Assembly (NCBI RefSeq): GCF_018991925.1
Contig: NW_024724368.1
Coordinates: 721,596-785,595 of the forward strand
Direction: 5' to 3'
DNA from: Homarus americanus
Lineage: Eukaryota; Arthropoda; Malacostraca; Decapoda; Nephropidae
DNA: 64,000 nt
The position numbers were made by a program, and so were the translations under genes. Under the pieces are notes generated by a model. The model was not told the DNA's origin and ran no database searches. It saw only the letters and a list, made by a program, of their open reading frames with translations. Shown piece after piece: positions 48,271 to 60,369 of the stretch (position 1 is the stretch's first letter; each line of letters starts with the position of its first letter).

Positions 48271-48880
48271 CTGATCGAGTATACTGACTCATAATTGAGG
48301 GAGTATACTGACTCATAATTGAGGGAGTATTTTGAATCCTAACCGAGTATACTGACTCTTAAATAAGAGAGTGTACTGACTCATAACTGAGGGAGTATAC
48401 TGACTCATAACTGAGGGAGTATACTGACTCATAATTGAGGGAGTATTTTGAATCCTAACCGAGTATACTGACTCTTAAATAAGAGAGTATACTGACTCAT
48501 AACTGAGGGAGTATACTGACTCATAACTGAGGGAGTATACCGAGTCATAATTGATGGAGTATTTTGAATCCTAACCGAGTATACTGACTCTTAAATAAGG
48601 GAGTATACTGACTCATAACTGAGGGAGTATACCGACTCATAACTGAGGGAGTATACCGACTCATAACTGAGGGAGTATACCGACTCATAACTGAGGGAGT
48701 ATACCGACTCATAACTGAGGGAGTATACCGACTCATAACTGAGGGAGTATACGGACTCATAACTGAGGGAGTATACGGACTCACAATTGAGGGAGTATAC
48801 TGACTCATAGCTGGGGGAGTATACTGACTCATAGCTGGGGGAGTATACTGACTCATAGCTGGGGAGTATACTGACTCGAC
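48271..48880. repeat. 24-bp minisatellite, GAGGGAGTATACTGACTCAT
   Basis: The unit GAGGGAGTATACTGACTCAT plus AACT recurs about 25 times. A longer higher-order unit containing GTATTTTGAATCCTAACC is repeated three times in the first half (about 48320, 48440 and 48560). Confidence 0.96.
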
Positions 48881-50212
48881 TGTGTTAATAATTTACGATG
48901 TCCTTTGAAACTGTAGAGGTAAGCTAGGTTAATTCTATAATTCACTGGCGTTGTTTCCCTGACTGATGGAATAATTATTCACAGATCGATAATAGTTAAT
49001 GGCGAGTAGAGAGAGGGGGATAATGTTGTGTACTTGGTATCAGAACGCGTGGGGATCGTGGGATAATTATTGATGTCTCTTTATGACGTCAGTATAAACC
49101 ATAAGTATAATAATGGAAATTTTCAATCATTTTTCCACGTCAATATCATTTTATTAAAAGAATAAATGGGAGATGAAACGGAATAAGAAAGTAGAAGAGA
49201 AAATGAGATGAATGATAAGGAAGATGAAAATGAAAAAAAAGGTAAGTAAAAGGAGAAGAAAAGGAAAAGAAGGAAATGAAAAAAAAATGATAGAAAAGGA
49301 ACAGACTGGAGAAGAAAAGGATGAAGAAAAAAAAAGAAGTAAGCAGGAGGAAGGCAATGAAAAATACCCCAACTTCCACATCATAAAATATTGTAAGACT
49401 AACCTTAACTTATAATCTCTCTCAGTCTCTCATAGGATCAACCTATCTATAAAACTTGACGCACCTCCTCTCTCCCCCCCCCCTTTACATCCAAGACAAA
49501 AGTACTACATCTTATTGGGTACTTTGGATTAGTATGTCTGAAAGGTAAGTGTGGTAGGTTCAGGTGTTTAGGACTGTTGGACCACAGATCACCGGTATGA
49601 AGCTGATTAGATAGTGTGGAGTAGATGCTTATGGGTCATAGTGATGAAAACAAATAAATACAATAAAGGATAAAATGGCTTCAAAACAGACATTAGCAAA
49701 AATACTTAACAAAAAACAATAATTTAGGTATAGCCTACATGTGACCTTTACTGTCATGTGGTAAAGAGGCTAAAATCCATCACTGTCTCCGCGGTATTAG
49801 AGTGAAGGTGTTTCTTCGTGTTTATAAACAACAAAGTCGACGGAGAAAAAGTTGAATAAGGAAGTTGTTGACGTTCGAAGCCGTGAGACAGATTCATGCC
49901 AGCCGAACTAAAATATGCAATGTGTTGGGTCGTGAGTCTGATAGTTAATAATGAGAAACTGAAGACGGAGGAGGAGGAGAAAGAAAGAAGAAAAATGTGA
50001 ATAAAGAAACAGAGAAGGAAGAGGAAGATAATTTAGTGTTTACTTTATATGTTCCCTATTTACTGTTTGATGGTTCTGTCTTCCGAGTCTTAATAATTCT
50101 CTTTGTCTTGAGTCTGGAAGAAGATTACTGCCTCAGGTCTTGGCACAATGTTTTCCTGGGACAATATTATGTCTTTTTTCTCGGTATAAGACTATGTGTT
50201 ATGAACTGTGAT

Positions 50213-50252
<40 letters not shown>

Positions 50253-51435
50253 TACAATACAATACAATAATTATTTTTTTCAAGCAAGTAACATCTAAAA
50301 GTCAATAATGACGTTCCTGACGTTTTTGGGGATATATGATCCCGTAGAATGTGAAATAAAGTCTCTCGAGTCTCTCTAGTCACCTGTAAGAATACGAACA
50401 ACATTGGTATGACTGTTTTAACACAGAGGGGTCATTGGTGCCTCTTAACTGCGGTCTTTTATCAAACAGAATCTCATCTTCTTTGAGAATTAATCAATTT
50501 AAAATAGATTTCAAAGAATAAATAACATTATTTCCATATCTGGCTGATGTAAATATTGGATACCTGAGTTTACATTTACGGTGAAAAGGTACTACATTTA
50601 CATAAGACTATGCTGCCAGGATTTCCAAGGAACACATCTTTTCTCCACAGACTGGCGCATAATAAAATGTGTTCCCTTCCTACCTCACAAAAACAACACC
50701 GAGAAAATTTAGTAAACGGTAGTAAGTGGTTAGCCATTTTTCTGTATTTTCTGTTCTGGTGTTAGTTACGGTATGTTTTTTACTTAATCTCTGTCGGTGA
50801 TAGAGCAGCATATATATACCACACGAGAGGATATGCTCATTACTTTATATATTCAGCTGTAATTATTATGAATAATGTATGTTTCTCTCTACCTTACTTG
50901 TGACATTGAATTAAAATTAACTGCCAGAAGCTTTAGATGTGTTTTGACTTACGGTCTCTCTCCAGAACCATTGTGTCTTTGATAACGTTCGCAGTCACTC
51001 TTGATGCTGTCCATTTTAATTCTAGAAAAAAATCCTTCCTGCCTTGCACAGAAGCAATGGGTGAGAGTGGCACTTCTAAGCTACCTTTGAAGAGCTTATC
51101 ACCCACGTGTCATTTATACCCCCCTCCCCTCACCTTCCTTCCTTCCTTCCTTCCCTTAACCTTTCCCACCCTCCTTCCCTCCCTCACTCACACAGGAATT
51201 TTTTTTTGTGGATGCGAAGGATTGAATATTATTTTACCCAGAGTACGTTTCATGTATTTCTGAGGTGAAATGAAGTCATCTTTTGCATTAGCATATTTCA
51301 CGAGGGAACTAATTTGTACTGTAGTAAGTTGTCTGGTGCGAATTGTCTCTTTGACAGACTTTATAGCGAGTTGAACCCAGACTTAGAGCTGTTTTGAAAT
51401 CAAGTGATTTTACAGGGTATTAGCTGCAGTCATAC
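48881..51435. other. Intronic, no gene recognised
   Basis: It holds a GA/AAG-rich tract at 49195-49345, (CA)n at 50217-50250 and (CCTT)n at about 51135-51155. No exon or transposon protein was recognised. Confidence 0.5.
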
Positions 51436-51692
51436 AGTGGGCGGAGCTTAGTTATCCCTCGACTCCCTCCACCCCACCAGAGCCCCGCCCTTCTTCCGCC
51501 ATCCCAAAGCCATGTCATCCTTCCATCCTCCCAAAGCCCCGCCCTCCCTCTACCCTCCCAAATCCCGCCTCCTTTGCATCCTCCCTAAACTCCACCCTCT
51601 TTCCATCATCGCAAAGCCTCTCCCACCTTCCATCCTTCCAAAGCCTCACGTCTCCTTCCATCCTCCCAAGGACCCGCCTCCACACCTTCCAT
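51436..51692. repeat. CCTTCCATCCTCCCAAAGCC minisatellite
   Basis: A C-rich unit of about 25-30 bp (CCCGCCCTTCTTCCGCCATC, CCTTCCATCCTCCCAAAGCC) occurs about nine times. Confidence 0.85.
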
Positions 51693-52280
51693 AGTCCCTT
51701 TACTTATTCACTCATACTCTCCCTCTCTGCCCTTCCAGGTCTCTTTCATCCAGACTTTTGTCTCTTGTACTCCATCCCGACCTCCTTCTCCTCCCCAGCT
51801 CTCCCCATTTCTCTTCAGCCTCTTTATATGCTCTTCCTTCCACTTCTCTCTTCGTTCTCTCATTCTTTCCCTCCCGATTCCCTTCTACAGCCTCCCTTCC
51901 TTCATCCTCCACCATTTCCTTCTTCCAAGCCTCTCTCCCTTTCTCTTCCTCCAGTCCCCCTTCTGAAACCTCGAAACTTATTTCCTTTCCTCTCCCTCCA
52001 GCCTACCATCAACTGTCTTTTCCCTGCAAATTTCCTTCCCTCCTTCCCTCCTCCCCTCTTCCTCTCCCTCCAATCTCCCTGCATTTTTCCTCTCCATCTA
52101 ACCTCCCATCCTACCTTGTCTCCCTCAAGCCTTTGATTTTCCCTTTCTTTCAATCAACCTTCTCACCCCATATTGTCCCTTTTTCTTGTACATTTCCCTC
52201 CTTCTCATTCACACTTCTCTCTCCATGCTCCCTTCCCTCTCTCCCTCCATCCTCCAATCTCTCCCTCCACCCTCTTCCTT

Positions 52281-52311
<31 letters not shown>

Positions 52312-52553
52312 CTCTCAGTCCACCCTTCTCACTCTACCTCCAGCCTCTACTCTCCCTCCAACCCTTCCTCCACTCACCCCTCTCTCCTTCCACCCTCGCC
52401 TCTCCTCCTCCACCCACCCCTTTCTCCGTCCATCTATATCACTGTCCTTCCATCTTCTCTTATTCCCTTCTCTCTCTTCCTCCAGCCATCTTCTCTCCCT
52501 CTAACCCCATCTCTCATCCCCTACCTCCCTTATCTCTATCCACCCAGTCTCTC

Positions 52554-52588
<35 letters not shown>

Positions 52589-52592
52589 CCCT
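51693..52592. repeat. ~0.9 kb polypyrimidine tract
   Basis: The plus strand is overwhelmingly C and T (TCCCTCC, CTTCCTCC), with (CT)n at about 52280-52317 and 52556-52587. Long open frames here on the plus strand are serine/proline/leucine artefacts. Such tracts can form triplex structures. Confidence 0.9.
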
Positions 52593-52749
52593 CACCATGG
52601 TACGGGTCTTCACTAGGCTGGGGCACTCACAACCTCTGGGCTTTCAGAGTGTTTAACAACTTGTGGTAACTCTTCGCCACAGTGATAAAGAAACAGTCTG
52701 GTACTGACTTCTTTCTCCTGGTTGACCGTCTCCTCCTAATCCTCCTCCT

Positions 52750-52850
52750 CCTCCTCCCTTCTTTCTCCTAGTCTTCATTCTCCTAGTCTTCATTCTCCTA
52801 GTCTTCATTCTCCTAGTCTTCATTCTCCTAGTCTTCATTCCCCTCCTCCT
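52750..52850. repeat. 15-bp repeat CTCCTAGTCTTCATT
   Basis: Five or six exact head-to-tail copies follow a (CCT)n run. Confidence 0.95.
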
Positions 52851-52895
52851 TTCTTGATTTCTTCTTCTTCTTCAACAGCTTATACGGCTTATGGG

Positions 52896-52931
<36 letters not shown>

Positions 52932-52949
52932 CTGGGGAGGAGATAAGAC

Positions 52950-53505
52950 ACAAAGTGGGTTACTCGAAAGATTGTAAGACTAAGTTCCTCCCACTTGATG
53001 GTGATGAGGTACTGTACGTTCTCAGTGTAATTCTACCACCTGTTTGGCTATCCCCAACTACCACGACCTTATCACTGGGCAGGGTTTGAACAACTGCCCT
53101 TTTCTCTCCTGGCATCACACCGTCCTGCCCCTTCTCTTCCTCGTCCTGCCTCTTCTCGTCCTTGCCAGCTTGTTCCAACACTTGGTAGGGGTTACTGCAC
53201 TCCACACCCTGGTCAGCTTATCTGAGTCTGACCCTAGTCCCCTTGGAAACAACCACTCTCCACGCCTGCTCTTCCTTCGCAAGTGTCCTGGCTAGACAGG
53301 ACCCCTACCCGAAGGAGTTCAGTCCTGAGGGCTTCGTTTTCCCCCTTTAAATCGTCTCTCTCTCTCCTCAACTGCTCCAGCTGACTTAAGAGTGCCCAGG
53401 GGGTCGTGTTTCCTCACACACGGCCCCTCTTTCCCCACAACACCATGATCCACGGCGGCCATTTTCTATGGTCACTAACACGAGCACTTAGGGCATGTCC
53501 TTCCA
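52950..53505 (-). pseudogene. CR1-type LINE ORF1 fragment, minus strand
   Basis: On the minus strand this segment is homologous to 27830-28235. The coiled-coil coding part lies near 53340-53395, followed by the cysteine/proline linker, then G-V-E-C-S-N-P-Y-Q-V and A-V-V-Q-T-L-P-S-D-K-V-V-V-V-G-D-S ending near 53045. After GDS the similarity stops and an unrelated reading continues, so the esterase domain is lost. Frameshifts break the N-terminal part. Confidence 0.82.
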
Positions 53506-54462
53506 GGGTGCGGCAGTGTCTCTCAGGGTATCGTTGGTGAGAAACGCTACAGGTGAGCGTACAGCTTGGCATCGGTCACTGAGAAAGTCTGTGTGTCATG
53601 GTGTGAGATTTCTCCATAACCAGGGGTCAATAACTTTGTTGATAAATATATTGTGTCGACTAGGTCGAGTGCCACTCTCACGCTTTCCCTACTGACCCAG
53701 TCCTACACCCCTAATCCTTTCTCCTCTCCACTCTTTTCACCCTTCTATCACTCCTCTGCTTCCCTTTCCTCTTCCACAACTCTCTATCTCTCTCCCCACC
53801 ATTACCCGATCTTCCCACCATTCCACGTCTCTTCCTACTCTCACTCTCCTAACTCTTCCTATCACCCCCACTCTTCCTCCCTACTCCCCACTCCTCCTCA
53901 TCCCTCCCCACCACTCTCCCACATTTGAATATTATTACTGGCGAGAGAGTCAGTATTTAGGGCCGCACTATTTTACCTCCCTCGGCCCTAAAAAATCCAG
54001 AGCTGGTATAATAGGACGGTAAATTACAGTATATTGCGAGGTGTGCTTATTGTCGTGCTCGGAGCTGACACTTGGCTGACACTTGGCTGACACATTAACT
54101 GTTTATATGTTTTGTCAATTGTGCTTAGGGGAATGGCGAGAGTGTGTGGATGTGGGGAGGAGGGGCTGGGGGTTGGGTGGGAGAGGGTGGGTGAAAGGAT
54201 GGTTGGGTGAGAGTGTGGTGGGAAGGACGTGGTGAGAGTGGGGAGGATAGATTTAGGAATGTGGTGGAGAGAGTTGGGTGACAAAGTAGTAAGAATGGCT
54301 GAGTGAGAGTGTGGTTGGGAGAGATGAGCGAGATCATAATAAAAATGAGTGTGGTGAGAGAGGTATGGATATAATTGACCACTCTGATAGTCTGGATAAA
54401 GGAGTGATAAGTGGCCATATAGATAGCCTTGTCACGCGTGATATGTGGTCACTTAGAGAATC
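53506..54462. other. Intronic low-complexity sequence
   Basis: Pyrimidine-rich sequence spans 53680-53930. A G-rich GAGAGTGTGGTGGGA-type minisatellite lies at about 54125-54345. Confidence 0.6.
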
Positions 54463-55230
54463 TTGCCAACTTTGCAGAAACAGAGGCAGAAGGAGGAGGA
54501 GGAGGAGAGACGAGTGTTGCAGTGGCCAGAGAGTCGTGAGAGCCAGGCGTTGAGAAGAAATGATGTGAAGACAGGTTTTGGTGTGAAGCTAGACAAGGAG
54601 TGGGTGAGGACTAGATTGTGGCCAGACAGGAAAAATGAAAAGCGCATGGGGCAAGTGGACAGGGATAAATACTTGGCCGAGGAACGATTTGAAGAGGATA
54701 TGGGGAATATAATAAGGATAGGCACAATAGAGGGAAGTTGATAGTGTTTTGTTTAAGAGAAAAATGCCAAGGAAAATGAATTTGAAGTTATAGAAGACAA
54801 TGATAAGTTCAGTGATGATGTATGGACAGGAGATATGGGTTATCAAGAGGTAGGAAGAGGAAATGTTTGGGAAACTAAGATGAGGATGTTGTGGTGGATA
54901 TCAGGAGCTTTGTTCTCCTGATGGTTAAATACCCTAACGTCACCGGGGGGGGGGGAGGTTAATGTCAGGTTAGGTTAGCGTTAGGGTGTTTACTCATCAG
55001 GCGAAATACACTCAGGTGTCTAATCTTCAGGTAAACCAGAAACGAAGATATTTGAATGACAATAGAAGGGACACGTATAAGTAGTGAAATGAGAGAGGCA
55101 GAATAGAAATGAAGGGGAACGCAGAAATTCGGTGGGAGAACGTGACTGAAAAGTATGTAGCGATACATCAGGAGTATAGTAGAGGTCGCTGATAAAAGAA
55201 GAATATGATGTAAATGGACTTTGGAATGAT
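54463..55230 (+). pseudogene. Probable LINE RT C-terminal remnant
   Basis: An open frame from 54463 to 54738 has no recognisable domain. Further on, 54810-54895 reads S-S-V-M-M-Y-G-Q-E-I-W-V-I-K-R, a stop, E-E-E-M-F-G-K, then in another frame T-K-M-R-M-L-W-W-I-S-G. This resembles the 'LLYGSETW...E...EMRMLRWI' thumb region of RTE-like and related RTs. After an inserted hairpin (54914-55004), T-R-I-S-S-E-M-R-E-A-E and I-R-W-E-N-V-T-E-K-Y-V may be the tail. Assignment of the first part is a guess from position. Confidence 0.5.
54914..55004. repeat. 91-bp hairpin element inside LINE remnant
   Basis: Left arm TCTCCTGATGGTTAAATACC-CTAACG and right arm CGTTAGGGTG-TTTACTCATCAGG are inverted copies around a G-rich loop containing GGTTAGGTTAG. 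Confidence 0.75.
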
Positions 55231-56131
55231 GAAAAAGATGAAGTAAGTTTAAAGCCACGTGTAATATATGATGACGAAAACAGTCAAACCATGGATGGAT
55301 AGATAGTCTCTCTCTCTCGTGGTGATTCAATTAAGTGCATATGACATGGGGCTGCCTTAAATTCCTGTCGGACATACATGACCGCTTATAAGGTAACCTC
55401 TTCTGGGACCAAATAAACGAGAGGCATCATCCTCGACCGTCGGAAATCATTTCAACCTTAAATTTATTTGGTGTAGCAACTATCCCAAGCCAGAGCATGA
55501 CGTTATACACTTTGCAATCAAAATTTATATAATTCTATTGAATTTATGGGAAGCTACCGAACGGAAATCAAACTACCTACGGGCGGGCAAGTGGAGGAAT
55601 GACCAAGATGATTAGAAAAGTGCTCTCAGTAAGTCAGTTAAGTTTGGGAGTGATAAAGGTGACTGGAGCAAATAAAAAAGACTAGTTAAGGTCTCTGTTT
55701 AAAATATACCGATCGAACTCGACCGACTTTGCCCTGGACCGAATTCTTAAAGTTCTCGGGTGATCGGTTGAGCGTCACTCGTACCTGTTATCTCCGAGGC
55801 AAGTGTCACGTCCTCAGCTGGCCAATATGACCTGTGCACCGGAATTAATATTCACATTTTCGCTTCCCGGTTTCCATTAAACTAAAGTTATATTTCCAAT
55901 TGAGTGATATTGGATCCCGGGATCAGTGACGACATATTTGTTCCCACGCCGAGACCACCTGTGTGTGTGTGTGTGTGTGTGTAGGGCGTTGAATTCAGCT
56001 CCCAGGCACTGTGGCCATTATGCTGGATGTGAATATGTTACATCCTTAGACATGCATAAGCAACATCTTCATTAAATTTTGTTTGTTTCGTCAGTTCATT
56101 CGGTTAGTCTCGCGTAAGTGTCTCATTAACG
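55231..56131. other. Intronic, no gene recognised
   Basis: (GT)n lies at 55960-55982. I see nothing else. Confidence 0.5.
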
Positions 56132-56194
56132 ATGAACACTTCGCCTAAATTTTGCACGTGGAAGAACAACGATCTGTTATTGTTTTTTGTTTTT

Positions 56195-56620
56195 TCGTTT
56201 TTATTTAATTCGGAAGGGATAAAGCCAAGCGAAATTCATGGCAGAATGTCACTTCAATATGGAAGCAATTGCATCAGTCGCGCGAATATTTACAAGTGGG
56301 TTGCCCAATTCAAGAATGGTCGAACAAGCATTGTGGACGAAGATCGTGCCAGGACTACCTGTCGAAGTTTTCAACACCCACTTTGCACCAGAACATTGAG
56401 CGGAAAATTTTAGGAAACCGATGCATTACAATTGAACAAATTGTGACAGATTTAAATGCCATTGTTGGTACAGTACACAACGTCGTTCATGATATTTTGA
56501 AACATTTTTCGAATAACTTAGAGATGAAGAAAAATCCGAAATGGTTTACGGAGTCATCCGAAAGAATTTTTCGCCACATGAAAAAGAAAACTCGTAGAAA
56601 TATGGGACAAGTGCATAACT
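56195..56620 (+). pseudogene. Mariner-like transposase remnant
   Basis: The N-terminal DNA-binding part of a mariner-type transposase is recognisable: E-G-I-K-P-S-E-I-H-G-R-M, then Y-K-W-V-A-Q-F-K-N-G-R-T-S-I-V-D-E-D. A frame change gives P-V-E-V-F-N-T-H-F-A-P-E-H and another gives N-I-E-R-K-I-L-G-N-R-C-I-T-I-E-Q-I and V-G-T-V-H-N-V-V-H-D-I-L. These are the two helix-turn-helix segments in order. The catalytic DDD domain is absent, so this is a truncated, frameshifted copy. Confidence 0.88.
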
Positions 56621-56748
56621 GAAGTGGGAGATTGAGGAAAAATAGGTATTTGATTACTAATAATAATTATTTAAATAATGACTTACGCAGTTATATTCAT
56701 TTGACCCATCAAGAATTGAATGACCCTCGTGTATATATACATATACAT

Positions 56749-56890
<142 letters not shown>

Positions 56891-58880
56891 GCAGAAAGAA
56901 ATGGAGTGTGACGAGGGAGTTAGGAGGACCAAGAGTGGAAAATTTGTTTCTATAATGTTATCTCCTAGCTGAAGTTAAGTTGAACATGTGTATCTACTTA
57001 GAACAGAGCGGCAGTGTACTTTTCATTTGCATTTTTAGTTGTTATTTTTCCTGATCACTTTAATTCAACCCGTAGCGTGTATATTTTACCGATTAATTTT
57101 CGAGGAATATTCATCGTGCAAACCCCTATGAATAGCTCGCTCTGGTATAACTGTGGCCAAGCATTGTAATTACGATGGTCAGATGGCAATCACTGGCCGG
57201 AAACCACTGTGCGTGATGGAGGTAGAAAATAGAATGATCGGCCGATTTTAGGTACGATTTAGTCAGTGTTTCGAATAACTCCACAAAATATTCGAATTTG
57301 GATGGTCGGTGTTTACAGCGACCTGTTGGTGTTCTGAATGACTCGATGATTATTAACGTTATCATCATCTTCATTATTATCATCATCATCATTATTATTA
57401 GTATGAAGGCCTTTGTCCTGTCTTCGACCAATGAGAGAGCAGCGAGATGTGACGTCCTGAAAGATATGGCATCCCTTGTGGGCTGAAGTAGTAGCGGAGT
57501 CTGTGTTGGAGTTTTGTGTCGGGAGGTGTGGGACGTCTGTGGTGGCGACATGGCAGGTATTTGGGTGTATTCTATCTGGTAAATCCTTAAGTTCCCATTT
57601 GTTGTGAGATACGTGGTTCCCAGCTAGGAGCATAGGATTATTATTTTGAATTGTAACTGTTAAACCCTAATATAAAGTATTCAATAAATACAGAAGCCGT
57701 TAATAAGAGTCCTAATTCACCCCTCCCTTATTGAGAAAGAGTGATGTGTTATGCAGTAATACGGTGAGTCCTATATTTAATAACTATCCCATATTTCCCC
57801 TTTGTTAAGTGTGTATCTTAGTCCCCAGTTATTCACCCCCTAGTCGTAAAACCGCTAGAAAAAACAAACAGACAAACACAAAAAAGTGCTAAGGGACATA
57901 CAGAAAACAATAAAACACAAAAACACACAATAGAACACCGAAACTCAAACACAACTCATAAAAAAGCAGTGAAACATAAATTACAGAAACAGACCCCCCC
58001 CCCAAAAAAAAAAATCCCGAAAAAAATATATAGTAAAACATCTGAAACCAAAACTGAATCTAACATAAACGCGTAAATTCATTCAGAAAAAAAACCCGCC
58101 ATATGTGAAAAAAAAGGAGCAGAAAAATAATTGAATAAAGAAAAAATCAAAATAAAAACGGACAAAAATCCATATATAGGCTACTTGGTTTTACTTAAGA
58201 GGTTGGTTATTCTATCTCATAATTTTTAATTGTTGATGAAATACTGCATTAATAACCTTGTTACGCACTTAAAGGTTCTTGGTTGTTGAAGTACAGTAAT
58301 AACATGAAAACAACAAGTGGTTATCATTGGACTGTACTCAAGGGGTTAAGATGACTCACTTATGGGACTAATTCATTGTAGTTAGGGGGTTGGTATTGTA
58401 CTCAAGGGTTTAAAATCAAGCGTTGCAATCTGTCTTCAGTATGGAACCCTTTATGCAATCATCTAATCTGGCCTCACAAAGATAAATGTGTCTCCAACCT
58501 TGGCGCCAATTACCCTCTGACAAAGTGACTGAACTTATACAGTCATCAAGAAACTTGTATCAGTCATTATCGCTCGGAACATGTTAAACGTGATCTTCTT
58601 TGTTGTTCTTGGTATCCAGTCTTAATATTGTATCAGTTGTTGCTGATTTATATGGATATAAGAGTGAGAGACTCGAACCAAACTCAATTTTAATATCCAC
58701 TGATGAACTCAATGCTTGACTTTTTTTCCCACAATAAAAAAATCTTTATCGGAAAGACATACAACCAGAGCAAACATTCACATCTCTGTTGGACATTTTC
58801 CTCCCAGTGTTATGGTTGCCCCACACATAGTCCTCTAACGTTCTTATTTATACAGTAAAACACGTATAGTTCAGGTAAAC
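56891..58880. other. Intronic, no gene recognised
   Basis: Short (ATC/ATT)n at about 57357-57400 and an A-rich stretch with homopolymers at 57855-58160. No exon was recognised upstream of the beat acceptor. Confidence 0.5.
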
Positions 58881-58906
58881 AAAAGACATTTTTCTCTCCC
58901 TCACAG

Positions 58907-59042
58907 ACGGGCAAGAGCAGCGACAGGAAAGTAACGTTGAAAGAAGTATCGCTCAAGACGTCAGGGAAGTACAAGTGTGAAGTGTCAGCCGAGTCGCCGT
59001 CTTTCCATACTGATTCAGGGGTGGGGGAGCTGCTTGTTGTCC
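58907..59042 (+). CDS. beat: Beaten path (Beat) family exon, C-terminal half of first Ig domain
   Basis: This exon completes the Ig domain begun at 46932. It starts in phase 0 after a CTCTCCCTCACAG acceptor and reads T-G-K-S-S-D-R-K-V-T-L-K-E-V, then SLKTSGKYKCEVSAESPSF, which contains the Ig F-strand tyrosine and cysteine (Y-K-C). It ends G-E-L-L-V-V plus one base of a split codon at a GTAAGT donor (59043). The 'SG.Y.CEVSAE.PSF' segment is characteristic of Beat proteins. Joining the two exons keeps frame and gives one V-type Ig fold with both cysteines and the core tryptophan. The following exon, expected to carry the linker and second Ig domain, was not found before the window ends. A 39-40-bp tandem triplication begins inside the last ten bases of this exon. 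Confidence 0.93.
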
Positions 59043-59150
59043 GTAAGTACCTCTACCCCACACCTGCCGTCCTTGTTGCCCTTAAGTACCTCTACCCCAC
59101 ACCTGCCGTCCCTTGTTGCCCTTAAGTACCTCTACCCCACACCTGCCGTC
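59033..59150 (+). repeat. 39-40-bp triplication across the beat exon donor
   Basis: Three units start at 59033, 59072 and 59112. Each runs CTTGTTG-CC, -TAAGTACCTCTACCCCACA, CCTGCCGTC. The first unit carries the true exon end and the GTAAGT donor. In the second and third units the donor G is T (TTAAGT), so they lack a GT. The duplication spans the exon-intron boundary. Confidence 0.92.
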
Positions 59151-60369
59151 CTGGAAAAATTTTCGGAACCCTTGCTCATCGGTGACTGTTTACGTTGCTC
59201 CAACTCTGACTTAAAAAAATGTGTTCAACCTATCGCCTCTGTCTGTTCAGAACTCGCATCCTTTTAAGTTTAATTTCGCCGGTAACTCATATTCACAGAG
59301 GTTCAAATGCTCTACTCCGATGTTTATAATACTGCTGTCACAGGATGTTTAAAAGTCCTATCTCACGGAGTTTAAATCCAATTTATATTCTTAAGTTCTC
59401 TCTACCTATCATGTTTTGTATTTTTGTACAGCTTCAACGTGTTCAATGGTTATATCACCTCATTCTCCAAGAAAAAAAAAACACATCGAAAACTTTCCTC
59501 CAACTCGTTTACCTTTTCTGCTTAAAAGTTCTAACCTCAAAATGCTAAACGTTGCCAGCATTTTTTCTTCATATTCTAAAGTTCTTTCCTAACACTGTTT
59601 GCTCAAAATTTAAACAAAACATAAATCGTACCTCACCATTTTACACTCCCCTGCCACTTCATGTTCAAAAGTTCAAAAGTTCTGTTCCTCCACGTCGAGT
59701 GTTGCCGCTTGCTTCCGTTGGAGGTGAACTGGCGCTTGCTTATATTGACTTTGATGTATGATTGCTTGCCCTCCTTTCCTAGCTTCATGTTTTTTTTAAA
59801 TAGTTGTATTTTTTCAAGAAGCATGAACGTTTAGTACACCTTTCAGTGCAGGTGTAACTGAGAATGGTCATGACCTGCGACAGTGTAGGTTGGTGAATAA
59901 GCGAATGTTAAGTGAGTGAGTGTTGAAAGAGTGAATGTTGAGTAAGTGAGTGTTGAATGGATGAGTGAGTAAATCAATGGGTGAGTTGTGAGTAACAGAG
60001 TGTTGAGTTAATGAGTGTTAATATAATAAGTGAGTGAGTACTCAAGGGGATAGGTCATCGTACTCAAGACTCAAGAGATTAATTATTTCACTGTACTTAA
60101 GAGGCTACTGTAAGTAATCGTACTCAAAGGGTTAACATATCTTAATTAATTGGACTAATTATTATTTGTACCCACAGAGTAAAATGAACGGAATAAAGGG
60201 ATTAAATGTACTGAATTAGTATCGAGAAACTCCAATTCCTTCACACACATCCAAGGTCTTTCCAGTATACTCTTGTAATGGCCCCTGTCTCATCAACAGA
60301 AGTATTATATAAATGGGTTATTTACATCCGATTTATATTCAGATTCATCCCCTATAACTTTCCACTGGC
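59151..60369. other. Downstream beat intron, no exon recognised
   Basis: A degenerate GAGTGTTGAGTAAGTGAGTG array runs at 59890-60040. I did not find the expected second Ig-domain exon here. Confidence 0.5.

Noticed and set aside
48271..48880. CRISPR-like regular repeats
   Set aside because: The repeats are head-to-tail without unique spacers, in clearly eukaryotic DNA; it is a minisatellite.
51758..52656. Long open frames of 140-250 codons on the plus strand
   Set aside because: They are serine/proline/leucine strings that follow a polypyrimidine tract in several frames at once.
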